Source: DATARH01 sp963778385 (GTDB lineage Bacteria > Pseudomonadota > Alphaproteobacteria > ATCC43930 > CGMCC-115725). From it: a stretch of 64,000 bases of DNA. Made by a program: the position numbers and the translations under genes. Every line of letters starts with the position of its first letter. The first letter of the stretch is position 1. Positions 1 through 9,221 of this stretch are shown piece by piece. The notes beneath the pieces are model-generated. The model was given only the letters and a program-made list of their open reading frames with translations. It was not told where the DNA came from and did no database searches. The DNA is taken from positions 1 through 64,000 of the forward strand of contig CAVZUA010000026.1 of the NCBI GenBank assembly GCA_963778385.1, in the 5' to 3' direction.

Positions 1-1
1 A

Positions 2-307
2 ACACAGGGTCTGGGCGCGGGCTTTGTGCCCCAGGTGCTGCAGACCGCGCTGATCGACGAGATCGTCCAGGTGACCAACGACGAGGCGTTTGCCATGGCG
101 CGGCGCCTACCCCGCGAGGAAGGCCTTCTGGTCGGCATCTCGTCCGGCGCGGCCGTTCATGCGGCGTTGAAGGTCGCGCGCGAGCCCCGGCACGCGGGCA
201 AGCTGATCGTTGTTGTGCTGCCTGACTTCGGCGAGCGCTATCTCTCCACACTGCTGTTTGATGAGTTGCGCCAGCAGGCATTGAGCACGCCCACCTCCAC
301 CGTTTAG
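2..307 (+). CDS. cysK: Cysteine synthase, C-terminal part (starts outside window)
   Basis: PLP enzyme that makes cysteine from O-acetylserine and sulfide. Only the last ~100 residues are present, read from base 2. They begin with TQGLGAGFVP, the conserved glycine-rich segment near the active site, followed by LLVGISSGAA and the C-terminal LPDFGERYLST block typical of the CysK/CysM family. The next gene is serine acetyltransferase, which makes the O-acetylserine substrate, 2 bp downstream, so this is a cysteine-synthesis operon. CysK and CysM cannot be separated from this fragment. The reading frame is intact here, unlike most genes in the first 8 kb. Confidence 0.85.
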   Translation, partial: TQGLGAGFVPQVLQTALIDEIVQVTNDEAFAMARRLPREEGLLVGISSGAAVHAALKVAREPRHAGKLIVVVLPDFGERYLSTLLFDELRQQALSTPTSTV

Positions 308-309
308 CC

Positions 310-1067
310 ATGAACCTGCTCGATTCGATTCGCGAAGATGTCCGCTGCGTGTTTGAGCGCGATCCGGCGGCCACCTCGCGCGCCATGGTGCTGCTGTGCT
401 ATCCGGGCCTGCATGCGGTGTGGTCGCACCGGGTGCATCACTGGCTGTGGTCGAAGGGGCTGCGGTTCCTGCCGCGCGCGCTGTCGCAGATCACGCGGTT
501 CCATACCGGTGTCGAGATCCATCCTGGCGCGCGCATTGGGCGGCGGCTGTTCATCGATCACGGCATGGGCGTGGTCATCGGCGAGACCGCCATCGTGGGC
601 GACGACGTCACGCTCTACCAGGGCGTGACCCTCGGCGGCACGGGCAAAGACGTGGGCAAGCGGCATCCCACGCTGCGCAATGGCGTCTTCATCGGGAACA
701 ACGCCAACATCCGGGCAATATCACCATCGGGGAGAACTCGCGCATGGGCGCGGGGTCGGTGGTGGTGCGCGACGTGCCGCCGGATTCCACCGTGGTCGGC
801 GTGCCCGCGCACATCGTCTACCAGAACGGCAAGCGCGTGCTCATCACCGATCCGCACGACGTCAACGACCCGCTCTCCGACGTCCTCATCGCGCTGGGCG
901 ATGAGGTGAAGCGCCTGAAAACGCGGCTGGAGAAGCTCGACGGCGAGTTCCAGCAGACGCGGCAGGAGCCGGCCAGTTCGCTCGTGGCCGAAGAAGAAGA
1001 GCGCGCCCAGTACCGTACCGAGCAGGCGTCGCGAGTCGACCACGTCAGCATGGGCAAGGGCATCTAG
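310..1067 (+). pseudogene. cysE: Serine O-acetyltransferase, one frameshift
   Basis: Acetylates serine with acetyl-CoA, the first step of cysteine synthesis. Residues 1-135 read in one frame from ATG 310 (HTGVEIHPGARIGRRLFIDH, then the hexapeptide repeats GVTLGGTG and GVFIGNNAN). The protein then continues from about base 714 in another frame as NITIGENSRMGAGSVVVRDV, VVGVPAHIV and a charged tail ending at 1067. Adding one G to the GGG run near 714 would rejoin the two halves as ...NIRGNITIG, matching the family. The break is therefore a single missing base in a homopolymer: either a sequencing or assembly indel or a recent mutation. It lies directly downstream of the cysteine synthase. Confidence 0.85.
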
Positions 1068-1256
1068 GGCGCTGCAGCGGCGCACGGGCCTTCGATCTCG
1101 AGCGACGCGATCGAGCGTTGCGTGACCGGCGACACAGCCACCGTTCCTTGAGACGCGAAGCATGATGGCATGAGCCAGTCACTTCCAGAGCCGTTTGTCG
1201 CAACTGCACTCAGCCTTGGGGCCGCCATGCCCCCGGAATCCAGCCTCACCTTATCC

Positions 1257-2226
1257 ATGCAGAACAACAAGTCCCGTACCGCAGCCTGCGCACGGTTTCT
1301 AGCTGGCGCGGCAAGCGTCCTGCTGCTGATTCCTGCGGTCGCGCCAAACACTTTCGGGCAGACTCCGACGACGATCGTGATGCGCGCGATGCCCTCGAAG
1401 ATGGACCGCGGGCTTCCGTATGCGCCCCTGCCGCCACTGGCGCAGACCGACGTTGCGCAGGTCAAGATCGACGGGAAGGTCTCCCCGGTTACTTCCTTAA
1501 TCTCCGCTGCTCAACGGGTCCCATGTTCTGCAACTGATGGTGCTTCTGGACTCTCAGCAGTTGCTGGGTGGCCATGGCGAATTTGGCGATCTTCAGGCGT
1601 TCCTCAATGCTATGCCGCCCAACGTCGAGATCGGGTTGGGATGGCTGCAGCAGGGCCGGGTGAGGGTGGTGCAGGAGTTCACGATGGATCGCGGCGCGGT
1701 CGCAAAGCAGCTTATCCCACAGACGAGGGAACAGGCGGCAAACCCGAAGAACAGCACTGGAGATGCCTACGCCTGCCTTGATACCTCACGACCCACTGGC
1801 CGGATGCGGACCCGGCGAAGCTGCGCGCCGTGTTGATGTTCAGTAACGGAGTTCCGGGCTCCGATCCGGAGAACACTGCGTTTCAACTGGAGCGTGCCAG
1901 CATCGTTCCGTATCTCTTCTACTGGCAGGACCCCGTTCCCGCGGTACCGCTCCCGACAAGTTCGATCGGTGGAGGGGGACAAGACGGGTTTTCGCGAGTG
2001 GTCGCCCACGGCGGCGGGGCAGCACTCTATGAGGGCATGTTCTCCCCCACCACGCTGGCCCGCTGCTCAAGAAGCTGTATTCGATCCTCGGCGGCGCATC
2101 GGTCGTCACCGTGGATGCACCGGGGAAGCCGGGAAAGTTCGCAGTCGTCGAGATCAAGTCCATCTCGCCGGTGTCAGAATGTGCGCCCCGGACGAAGTGA
2201 TGACAGGAAACCTGCCGGTCAAATGA
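1257..2226 (+). pseudogene. Secreted VWFA-related protein, several frameshifts
   Basis: Pieces of one protein lie in all three plus-strand frames. From ATG 1257 there is a signal peptide (RFLAGAASVLLLIPAVA, then APNTFGQ). From about 1530 come VLLDSQQLLGG, FLNAMPPNVEIGLGWLQQGR and TREQAANPKN. From 1830 come VLMFSNGVPGS, ASIVPYLFYWQDP and GGAALYEGMFSPTT, then KKLYSILGGASVVTVDAPGK in another frame, and finally MTGNLPVK ending at 2226. The order and style resemble the large family of VWFA-related secreted proteins of Acidobacteriota (recognised from memory, not by search). Function is unknown. At least three indels are needed to rebuild it. Confidence 0.6.
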
Positions 2227-2690
2227 CAGGGACGCAGGGACGTACGTGCTAGGCCCCGCTTTGAAAGGGGGTCTTTAGACCAGCCACCAACGCCCTGAAA
2301 TGAGCCAGGCTTTAGCCCCTGGGATACTCCGGCCCATCGCACCCTCCAAACTCGTCAAGCCCCCGAATCTGTGCAAAAGCCGTCCACGTCCAAGCATCCA
2401 AACCAGATCAAGTTTCCGCCGAAATGGCATTTGAGTTTCGCCCTATTTCGTACAATTAAGAAGTCGGAATTTCTCGGGAAAACTCGGGTATCGTCGCGTC
2501 TCTTCGTCGATTGGGAGCAATCCGGGCCTCCCCGTCAAAAGACCCTGTCAGTTACAACAGAGGTATTAAACTTCGAAAGGGACTCCCATCCCGTAACCTG
2601 AGCCGCATCAATGAATATGGGGGTATACCCCCCGGGGGTAGCATGGACGGCGACAGAGCCGGGTGCGCACAGGGGTGGAATTTGGCGGCC
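2227..2690. other. Intergenic, no gene seen
   Basis: This 460-bp stretch has no credible coding frame. It holds acidobacterial-style 'ggctttagcccc' hairpin sequence near 2308-2322 and an A/T-richer patch around 2400-2480. Short open frames here have no recognisable content. Confidence 0.4.
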
Positions 2691-2997
2691 CTAGCGGGTG
2701 ACGCGGCCGACCACATCGGTTCCCGCGGCGAGCGGCTTCTCGACGATGTGCCAGACGTCGCCGTCGTCGACGAGGACTGCCAGCACGGGGACCTCGATCC
2801 GCGTGCCAGCTGCGAGAGACGGCCGAAAGCACGCCGATGTCACCGGCGGCGAAGTTGGTGCGGTCGAGGGTCATGCGCCAGCGCACGCTTGTCGCCCTCG
2901 CGCGACTCGAGGCGAATGTCGGTGACGACGGCGGAGAAGGTTGTGGGTTCTGGGACATGGTTGGTCGGGTCGTTCTCGGGAAAGCATATCGCGGTTG
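2691..2997 (-). pseudogene. Unknown small protein, frameshifted
   Basis: Reading the minus strand, TTFSAVVTDIRLESREGDKRA is followed, after a frame change, by MTLDRTNFAAGDIGVLSA. After another change comes VEVPVLAVLVDDGDVWHIVE and a stop at 2691-2693. The three segments make sense as one protein of ~90 residues, but no family is recognised and the start is uncertain. It lies downstream of fbp on the same strand and shares the one-base indel pattern of that region. Confidence 0.4.
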
Positions 2998-3059
2998 AGG
3001 CTTGAGTGTAAGGTGATTTGGGAAACGCAGGTCCTTCGACTGCGGGCTACGCCCTTCGC

Positions 3060-4052
3060 TCAGGATGCGATCGGGGAGGAGGACGCGAGCAACGCTTCCA
3101 TCTCGCGCTTGCTGCCGAACATGAATGCGGTGCGCTGGTGGATGGCTTCGGGCTGGATGTCGAGAATGCGCCGCTTGCCGTCGGAGGCCATGCCGCCGGC
3201 CTGCTCGGCGATGAAGGCGAGCGGGTTGGCCTCGTACAACAGGCGCAGCTTGCCGCCGGGCTGGTCTCGGTCGGCGGATAGAGGAAGACACCGCCCTTCA
3301 GCAGCGTGCGGTGGAAGTCTGCGACCAGGCTGCCGATGTAGCGCGAGCTGTACTGGCGGCCGAGCGCGCCGGAGCGCAGCTTGCCGACGTAGGCGCGGTA
3401 TCGTCGGGCCAGGTGTCGGCGTTGGCCTCGTTGACGCTGTAGTAGCTGCCCTGCGCGGGCATCTTAATGTTCTCGTTGGTGAGCACGAACGCGCCGATGG
3501 TCGGGATCGAGCGTGAAGCCGTGGACGCCGTGGCCGGTGGTGTAGACCAGCACGGTGGACGGCCCATAGACGACGTAGCCCGCCGCGACCTGGGTGTAGC
3601 CGGGCTGCAGCACGGACGCCGCAGAGTCGCGCTGGTCGGACGGCAGCCGGCGCAGGACGCTGAAGATGGTGCCGACGTTGACGTTCACGTCGATGTTGGA
3701 CGAGCCATCCAGCGGATCGAAGACGATGATGTAGCGGCCCGTGTCGACGCAGCGGTTGAAGGTGACCGGCTCCTCGTCCTCTTCGCTGACCAGCGCGGCG
3801 ACGGAATCGCGCAGGCCGAGGCAATGCAGCAGCGCCTGGTTGGCGAAGACGTCCAGCTTCTGCTGCTGCTCGCCCTGCACGTTGGTCTGGCCCAGCGCGC
3901 CGAGCACGTCGCTGAGGCCGGCCGTGCGGATCTTCGCTTCGACCATCTTGGTGGCCAGCGTGATGCCGCTGAGCAGCCAACTGAAGCGGCCCGCTGGCCT
4001 CGCTGATCTCCTGCTGCTGTTGCAGGATATGCTGCTGAACGGTTGTAATCAT
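3060..4052 (-). pseudogene. fbp: Class I fructose-1,6-bisphosphatase, multiple frameshifts
   Basis: Hydrolyses fructose-1,6-bisphosphate to fructose-6-phosphate in gluconeogenesis. From ATG 4052 the protein starts MITTVQQHILQQQQEISEAS and changes frame to VEAKIRTAGLSDVLGALG, ALVSEEDEEPV, and the metal/phosphate site YIIVFDPLDGSSNIDVNVNV with GTIFSVLRR. After more frame changes it reads FVLTNENIKMPAQGSYYSVN, then ANPLAFIAEQAGGMASDGK and LDIQPEAIHQRTAFMFGS to the stop at 3060. Length (~330 residues) and motif order fit complete FBPase, so the gene is full length with several one-base indels. Confidence 0.85.
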
Positions 4053-4118
4053 TTTCCGGAGTTTCCTTCAGGGGCTAAAGCCCCGCTTGATTTTCGCGGC
4101 CCAATGGACGGGCTGAAG

Positions 4119-4240
4119 CCCGTCCCTATCAAAAACCATCGCGGACACGAGACCCAAGTCTGAAGCCCTGGGCTACCAGCCCGTCCCTATCAAAAACCAT
4201 CGCGGACAGGAGACCCAAGTCTGAAGCCCTGGGCTACCAG
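4119..4240. repeat. 61-bp tandem repeat, two copies
   Basis: Two almost identical 61-bp units start at 4119 and 4180, each beginning cccgtccctatcaaaaacca and ending gggctaccag; they differ at a single base near the middle. A third partial start (cccgt) follows at 4241. The sequence style is that of short palindromic repeats seen between genes in Acidobacteriota (inference). The repeat separates fbp from ispF. Confidence 0.8.
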
Positions 4241-4251
4241 CCCGTTTTTTT
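4231..4251 (+). terminator. Weak terminator-like hairpin
   Basis: GGGCT-acc-AGCCC followed by G and seven T on the plus strand. The stem is only 5 bp and both neighbours are on the minus strand, so this may just be the end of the 61-bp repeat. Confidence 0.25.
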
Positions 4252-4278
4252 AAAATGGTGGACACCATGGTGAACTCG

Positions 4279-4897
4279 TCAGGTCAGATCGTCCGTATCG
4301 AACGGGTTCACCTTGCGGCCGAGCGCGGCGAGATCGTGCCGGCCAACCAGCCCTTCCACCACGGCGTTCAACTCTTCCTCAGAACCCGCGTCGGCTTGCG
4401 CGGCCATGTGCTCGAGCGAATCGGGTCCCTGCAGGCTTTCAAGCAGCACCGTGCAGTGCGCCTGGGCTACATGGTCGAGGTTGAGGCCTTCGGGCGTCTT
4501 CGCCTTGATGCCGACCTCGCCCGGCTGCACGCCCAGCAGCTTGGCGACGCTCTCGCGCAATTCGCCGGCGATGGCAACGATCTTGGGCGTGCCATGACCA
4601 GCACCGTGTCGATGTTGACGATCTTGTATCCCGCGGTCGCGATTTCCTCCAGCGCGGTCTGCAGGAAGACGCTGGACGCCGCGCCCTTCCAGCGCGGATC
4701 GCTGGGCGGAAAGAACGTGCCGATATCGCCGGCGGAGACTGCGCCGAGCAGGCGTCGGTGATGGCATGCAGCAGCACATCGCCGTCAGAGTGGCCGGCGA
4801 GGCCTTCCGCGTGTTCGATGCTGAGGCCGCCAATAATCAAGGGCACGCCGGATTTGAAGGCGTGCGAGTCAAAGCCGTAGCCGATGCGCATGCTCAT
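4279..4897 (-). pseudogene. ispF: 2-C-methyl-D-erythritol 2,4-cyclodiphosphate synthase, frameshifted
   Basis: Closes the cyclodiphosphate ring in the MEP isoprenoid pathway. It starts MSMRIGYGFDSHAF with GLAGHSDGDVLLHAITDA (zinc-binding Asp and His of the family). It then changes frame through the DIGTFFPPSDPRWKG region and returns to VAIAGELRESVAKLLGVQ and VGIKAKTPEGLN. The tail, running to QADAGSEEELNAVVEGLVGR, extends beyond the usual IspF end. The start at 4897 is supported by a 4-bp ATGA overlap with the upstream GxxExxY gene. Frameshifts lie near 4600 and 4750. Confidence 0.8.
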
Positions 4898-5359
4898 TTC
4901 ACAGCCCTCAACGATCCAACCACGGATGAACACGGATGAACACGGATTCTTTTTTGGTGATTGTCTAGAAGAAACCTTCTGAACTGCGGCTTCGGGCCGA
5001 AGTTGAGCAAGAGAGCGACCTCAATGGACGTGGCCTGCAAGTAATTCAGTACCTGTGCCTCATGGATTCGATCGAGCGCCTGCAATGCCTTCAACTCCAG
5101 TAGAACATCCCCGTTCACGATCAAATCGGCTCGGAAATCCCCAATCACCTGGCCGCGGAAATGCACCGGTATTGCGACTGGCTCATCACCTGAAGGCCCG
5201 ATTGTCTCAATGCGAGCGCCAATGCAGTATGGTAGACGCTTTCAAGAAACCGCCGCCGAGTTCGTTGTAGACCTCATAAAAGACCCTAAGCACGCGGTCC
5301 GTGACCTCGGCATGCTTCCCCGCAAAGCGGCTTCTCTCAGACGTTTGATCCGTGTTCAT
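4894..5359 (-). pseudogene. GxxExxY-family protein, frameshifted
   Basis: From ATG 5359 the protein reads MNTDQTSERSRFAGKHAEVT and VFYEVYNELGGGFL, the N-terminal signature of the GxxExxY family. After a frame change it continues as DLIVNGDVLLELKALQALD, HEAQVLNYLQATSIEVALLL and LNFGPKPQFRRFL to a stop at 4894. The family is of unknown function, and its LELKA pattern resembles a PD-(D/E)xK nuclease fold. The start overlaps the ispD stop by 4 bp and the stop overlaps the ispF start by 4 bp, so all three would be translationally coupled. Confidence 0.75.
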
Positions 5360-6126
5360 CCGTGATGATCCGTGGTTGCTTTGCTTAGATAGAACTCGGC
5401 CAGTTCGAGGTCGCCGGGCTGGGTGATTTTGAAGTTCCGGGGCGAGCCCTGTACGACCGCGACGGGGATGCCGGCGCGCTCCAGCAGGCTGGCCTCGTCG
5501 GTGCCTTCGAAGCCGTCCATTAGCGGCTTCGGCAAAGGCGTGCCGGAGCAGCCCGCAGCGCGCTCCCTGCGGTGTCTGGGCCTGCACGATCATTTCGCGG
5601 GGGATGGTTGCGGTGACGATGGCGCCGCGCGCGGTGCGCTCGACCTGCTTGATGGTATCCACCGCGGGCAAGCCGACGATGGCGGCGCCGAACTCCGCGA
5701 CGGCATCGATGGTCCGGTCGATGGTGGCTGTGTCGATCAGCGGGCGGGCGGCGTCATGCACCAGCACGACATCGTCGTCCGCGCAGCCGGTGTCCGCGAC
5801 AAGTTGCGTCAGCGCGTTGCTGACCGACTGCTGGCGAAGATTGCCGCCTCGACGACATGAACTTTGCCACCGGACCAGGCTCGCCGAGTCCGAATTCGGC
5901 GACCTGCGCCTGGACCCGCTCAATCTCCGGCTGGCGGACGGCGACGTAGATCGCCTCAACACGTGCGACGCGAGAAACGCGCGCAGGCAATGCACCAGCA
6001 CCGGAACGCCGGCGATGGCAAAGGAACTGCTTCGGAGTGGGCGGGCCGGCCAGGCGCTCGAAGCCACTGCCTGACGGACATCCTCGTCCCAATCCCTGCC
6101 GCCGGAAGAATGACAAACACTCGCAT
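5356..6126 (-). pseudogene. ispD: 2-C-methyl-D-erythritol 4-phosphate cytidylyltransferase, frameshifted
   Basis: Transfers CMP to methylerythritol phosphate in the MEP pathway. From ATG 6126 it starts MRVFVILPAAGIGTRM, the nucleotide-binding motif of IspD. After frame changes it gives VLVHDAARPLIDTATIDRTI, AIVGLPAVDTIKQVERT and EMIVQAQTPQG, then FEGTDEASLLE-type sequence and the C-terminal NFKITQPGDLELAEFYLSK with a stop at 5356. Full-length order is kept; at least three indels are needed. It heads an overlapping set with the GxxExxY gene and ispF. Confidence 0.85.
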
Positions 6127-6164
6127 CGAAACCGGAGTATACAAGATAGCCGCGTGCGAAGCGT

Positions 6165-6626
6165 CCAACGGGGAGTCCCCATCCGCAGCATCATTTCATT
6201 CGACATTTTGAAGCCGTACTCTCATACACCGGCTTGCCCCACTTCGAGGCATGCAGCGTCACCACCTTGATGCCTCGCGCCGTCACTTCCTTTACCGCCA
6301 GGTCCACCAGCTTCCGCGCCAGGCCTCGGCCCGGTTTCGGGCGCGACGTAGAAGTTCAGCAGGTAGGCTCGTCGCGGTTCCGCATCCATAAAGTGCGGGG
6401 GCCACTCCATCACCCAAAGGCCCGCGCCGCCAAGCAGCTTCCCTCCTCCTCGGCCAGCCAGCCGATGTAAGTGCCGTCTTCCAGCCGGGTGCGACCCAAG
6501 GCACGAAGTTAGCGTCATCTTTCCATGTGGCACCACGTCCGCCACGTCCGCGTCCACGAACATCATGCACCGCTGCCGGCCGATTGCCTCCGCATCCGCC
6601 ACCGTCGCCCGCCTGATCTCAGCCAT
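6165..6626 (-). pseudogene. GNAT acetyltransferase, frameshifted
   Basis: Starts MAEIRRATVADAEAIGRQRC at 6626, a typical GNAT N-terminus. Pieces in other frames follow: WKDDANFVPWVAPGW, GKLLGGAGLWVMEWPPHFMD, RRAYLLNFYVAPET, the acetyl-CoA loop region, and VTLHASKWGKPVYES, ending with a MSNEMMLRM-like tail. Substrate unknown. The exact 3' end is not clear because the last frame runs on toward ispD. Confidence 0.7.
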
Positions 6627-6737
6627 CGGATCTAGCCTATCGCTTGGGGCGGTAATGCAGCATCAAAATCGGATCGACGACCGATCAACGGCGGCTCTGC
6701 CAATCGGACGATCATCAGTGGCATCGCTGAAAAAACT

Positions 6738-6965
6738 GTGCCCAACCGACCGGTTGCGGCTCCGGTTCGTCAGGCTCGACCACAAAGCACGACAAACCAA
6801 GACATACTTCGCAGTATTCGGCAGGCTGCATCCGCGCCGCCTATTCAGGTGCCGCCCCGAACAAGCCCCGGTGCCCGTCCCTCGGTCACTCCGAGTCAAT
6901 TGCCGGTGTCCGCGTCGCCCAATCTGCTTACCCGAATGCTTCGCTTGTTCGGCCTCAACAGGTAG
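6738..6965 (+). CDS. Small Pro/Ser-rich hypothetical protein
   Basis: 75 residues from a GTG start, rich in proline, serine and arginine, ending LLTRMLRLFGLNR. It lies 16 bp before the next plus-strand gene. No family recognised. The upstream sequence in another frame (MQHQNRIDDRSTAALPIGRS) may be its true N-terminus separated by an indel, as in its neighbours. It could also be non-coding. Confidence 0.3.
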   Translation: MPNRPVAAPVRQARPQSTTNQDILRSIRQAASAPPIQVPPRTSPGARPSVTPSQLPVSASPNLLTRMLRLFGLNR

Positions 6966-6981
6966 GTCGGAAAAGAAGGCG

Positions 6982-7987
6982 ATGACGGACATCGAGCCAA
7001 AGCCGTTTGGCGGGTTCACGATTTCCCACCCGACGCAGAAATTTGATGTTACCGGCCAGAAATTGGAACTCACTCGTCGCTGGTTACGAGATCCGATCTC
7101 CGATGATCAGCAAGCCTTTGCAAGCGCGATCCACGGTCGAGCAGTCTCGGAGCACGAGCATGCGGCTGACGGTGCGGAACATCAGCGGTGACGTTCGTCG
7201 AATGCACCATTCACCCGAATACGCTGGAGCGCTGTTCCAGGTGGCTTCGCAGTTCAACCTACTGGAAATGACTTCGCAACACGTGAGGCCGGAGGATGGG
7301 GTCACGCGCTACCAGCACGACAGGACGCAAGGCCCGGCCTGCGCTATAGCCGCCGGGGCTGGCACGATCTACCGCAACTACTTCGTCCCCATCGGCAGTG
7401 AGCACGGACAGACCAGGCAGCGGCAACTCGACGGCCTGGCGGAAGTTGGCGCGGCTCTGAGCGACGCGCTCGGGCTGTCAGTCGATGATCTCTGGGAGAT
7501 GCGCAACGGGTATGCACTGTGCAGCGCCGAAGGGCTGGCGGCGATCGGGACGTATTTGCATGCTCTCAGCGCCACCGAGGTGGACGCCTTCCGTGCCTTG
7601 TTGCGGATCGGTATGCACAGCGACGTCGAGGTCACCGATGGCGAAGGGCCGCGAGGGCAGGTCGTCTCGCAGGCGTACTGCTCGGCGCTCCCGGTGGCCT
7701 ATGCCAACGTGCCCGCCGTCCGGTGGCAGCCCTTCGCTGAACTCGTGCTCGAAGCCTCCTACGAGGCCACGCTGTGGGGCGCCGTGCTCAACGCACGACG
7801 CGGTGCCTCCAACATCGTTCTGCTAACGCGTCTCGGTGGCGGAGCCTTCGGCAACGATGATGCCTGGATCGACGCGGCGATGCGGCGGGCGTTGTCCCAG
7901 GTTCAAGGTTTCGGCCTAGACGTCCGCATCGTCAGCTTCGGCGCGCCTCCACCTTCAATGCTCGCGCTAGAGAAGACCCTCTCATGA
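6982..7987 (+). pseudogene. Conserved-looking protein of unknown function, one frameshift
   Basis: ATG 6982 opens MTDIEPKPFGGFTISHPTQK with LTRRWL. The frame changes near 7100-7170 and the rest reads LTVRNISGDVRRMHHSPEYA, GALFQVASQFNLLEMTSQHV, RTQGPACAIAAGAGTIYRNY and AYCSALPVAYANV, with a C-terminal VLLTRLGGGAFGN loop. The mature length would be about 335 residues. I do not recognise the family with certainty; the glycine-rich loops recall macro-fold ADP-ribose-binding proteins, which is a guess. The codon pattern is clearly that of a real gene. Confidence 0.5.
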
Positions 7988-8165
7988 CATGCGATTCCCG
8001 AGCAGGCGCGCGATCCCTGTCGTTCTTGCGTGCAGAGAGCCTGAGGGACCGACTCCACATGGAGTTTTGGCCATGGAGGCCGCATTTTTGATGGATACTG
8101 CTTGCTATATGCTTGCTAGTCTCCGCGAGGCTAGCCGGCATGACAGTCTAAGTCCATGATTTAAT

Positions 8166-8214
8166 TGGAGAGGGCGAAGGGATTCGAACCCTCGACCCCA
8201 ACCTTGGCAAGGTT
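8166..8214 (-). tRNA. tRNA-Gly(GCC) 3' fragment (anticodon arm to CCA)
   Basis: On the minus strand the anticodon arm CAACC-TTGCCAA-GGTTG is followed by a T arm around GGGTTCGAATCCC and an acceptor strand ending CCA. The sequence upstream of the anticodon arm has no D arm or 5' acceptor strand, so only the 3' half is present. Such 3' tRNA halves are the usual footprint of an integrase attachment site. Confidence 0.75.
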
Positions 8215-8330
8215 GCGTTCCTGATTGTCGGCCTCAGGCGTAGTCGCCACGTTGATAGAGATAGCGACGCGCGGACAGGACACAGCCGGGACACTAGTTA
8301 CTGCCGCTCAGCATAATTCATTGATATTAT

Positions 8331-8377
8331 TGGCGTCCCCTAGGGGATTCGAACCCCTGTTACCGCCGTGAGAGGGC
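8331..8377 (-). tRNA. tRNA-Glu(CTC) 3' fragment
   Basis: On the minus strand the sequence CTCTCACGGCGGTAAC is followed by AGGGGTTCGAATCCCC and TAGGGGACGCCA, matching the 3' half of bacterial tRNA-Glu. The 5' side of the anticodon stem does not pair and no D arm is found, so it is truncated at almost the same place as the tRNA-Gly fragment 150 bp away. Confidence 0.75.
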
Positions 8378-8603
8378 TGGGATCACACTCCCTCCCGTTG
8401 GCATCTTTGGTCTACGGGGTTCGTCGCACAAACGATGGTTTATGCGACATGGGGAAACGCGCGTTCAAAAGCGCGGCAACAGCCTGATTTCGATGTTGCA
8501 TAATCCGTGTTGACTAAGTACGTGCGATTGCTATACTTGCATAACGTTTTTGCTGCACGCGGAGAGTTCGCAACATTTCGCGGCAAGAGTAGGAGCGTCG
8601 CCC

Positions 8604-9221
8604 ATGCTGATCGGCTACGCGCGGGTATCGACGCGGGATCAGAATCTCGATTTGCAGCGCGACGCGCTCAACAAGGCAGGCTGTGAACGGATATTTGAAG
8701 AGCAGGCCAGTGGTGCGCGAGATGACCGGCCACAGCTTGCTGCAGCTCTGTCGCATGCACGCGCCGGGGACATGCTGGTCGTTTACAAGCTCGACCGCCT
8801 CGGGCGCAGCATCCGCAGCTTGATTGACTTCGTGACCGGGCTGCGGGAGCGCCAGGTCGAGTTCCGCAGTGTATCCGACGGGATCGACACCGGCACGCCG
8901 GCCGGACAATTCTTCTTTCACGTCATGGCGGCACTCGCCGAGATGGAGCGGGAGCTGATCCGCGAGCGTACACATGACGGACTGGCTGCGGCGCGTGCAC
9001 GCGGACGCCGAGGCGGCCGGAAGCCCAAGCTCAGTAATACCCAGATCGAGCACGCCCGGAAGCTGCTGGCCGATCGTAGCGTCACGATCAAGGATGTTGC
9101 GGCGAGCTTGGGGGTGAACCGGGCCACAATCTACCGCTCGCTCGGGCTTGGCGCGGTTGGCAAACCATCACGACAAGTTGCTTCGAGCAAGGATCCAAGT
9201 CTTGGGCGGGGCGATCCATGA
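8604..9221 (+). CDS. Serine recombinase (Tn3/Hin-type resolvase)
   Basis: 205 residues. The N-terminal catalytic domain starts MLIGYARVSTRDQNLDLQ with the active-site serine at residue 9, followed by EEQASGARDDRPQL, VVYKLDRLGRS, GQFFFHVMAALAEMERELI and ERTHDGLAAARARGRRGG. The C-terminus is a Hin-like helix-turn-helix (IKDVAASLGVNRATIYRSLG). It catalyses site-specific DNA inversion or resolution. The start at 8604 has an AGGAG ribosome site 8 bp upstream. The stop overlaps the next start by 4 bp. It is intact, next to tRNA fragments and an IS, so it probably belongs to a mobile element remnant. Confidence 0.92.
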   Translation: MLIGYARVSTRDQNLDLQRDALNKAGCERIFEEQASGARDDRPQLAAALSHARAGDMLVVYKLDRLGRSIRSLIDFVTGLRERQVEFRSVSDGIDTGTPAGQFFFHVMAALAEMERELIRERTHDGLAAARARGRRGGRKPKLSNTQIEHARKLLADRSVTIKDVAASLGVNRATIYRSLGLGAVGKPSRQVASSKDPSLGRGDP

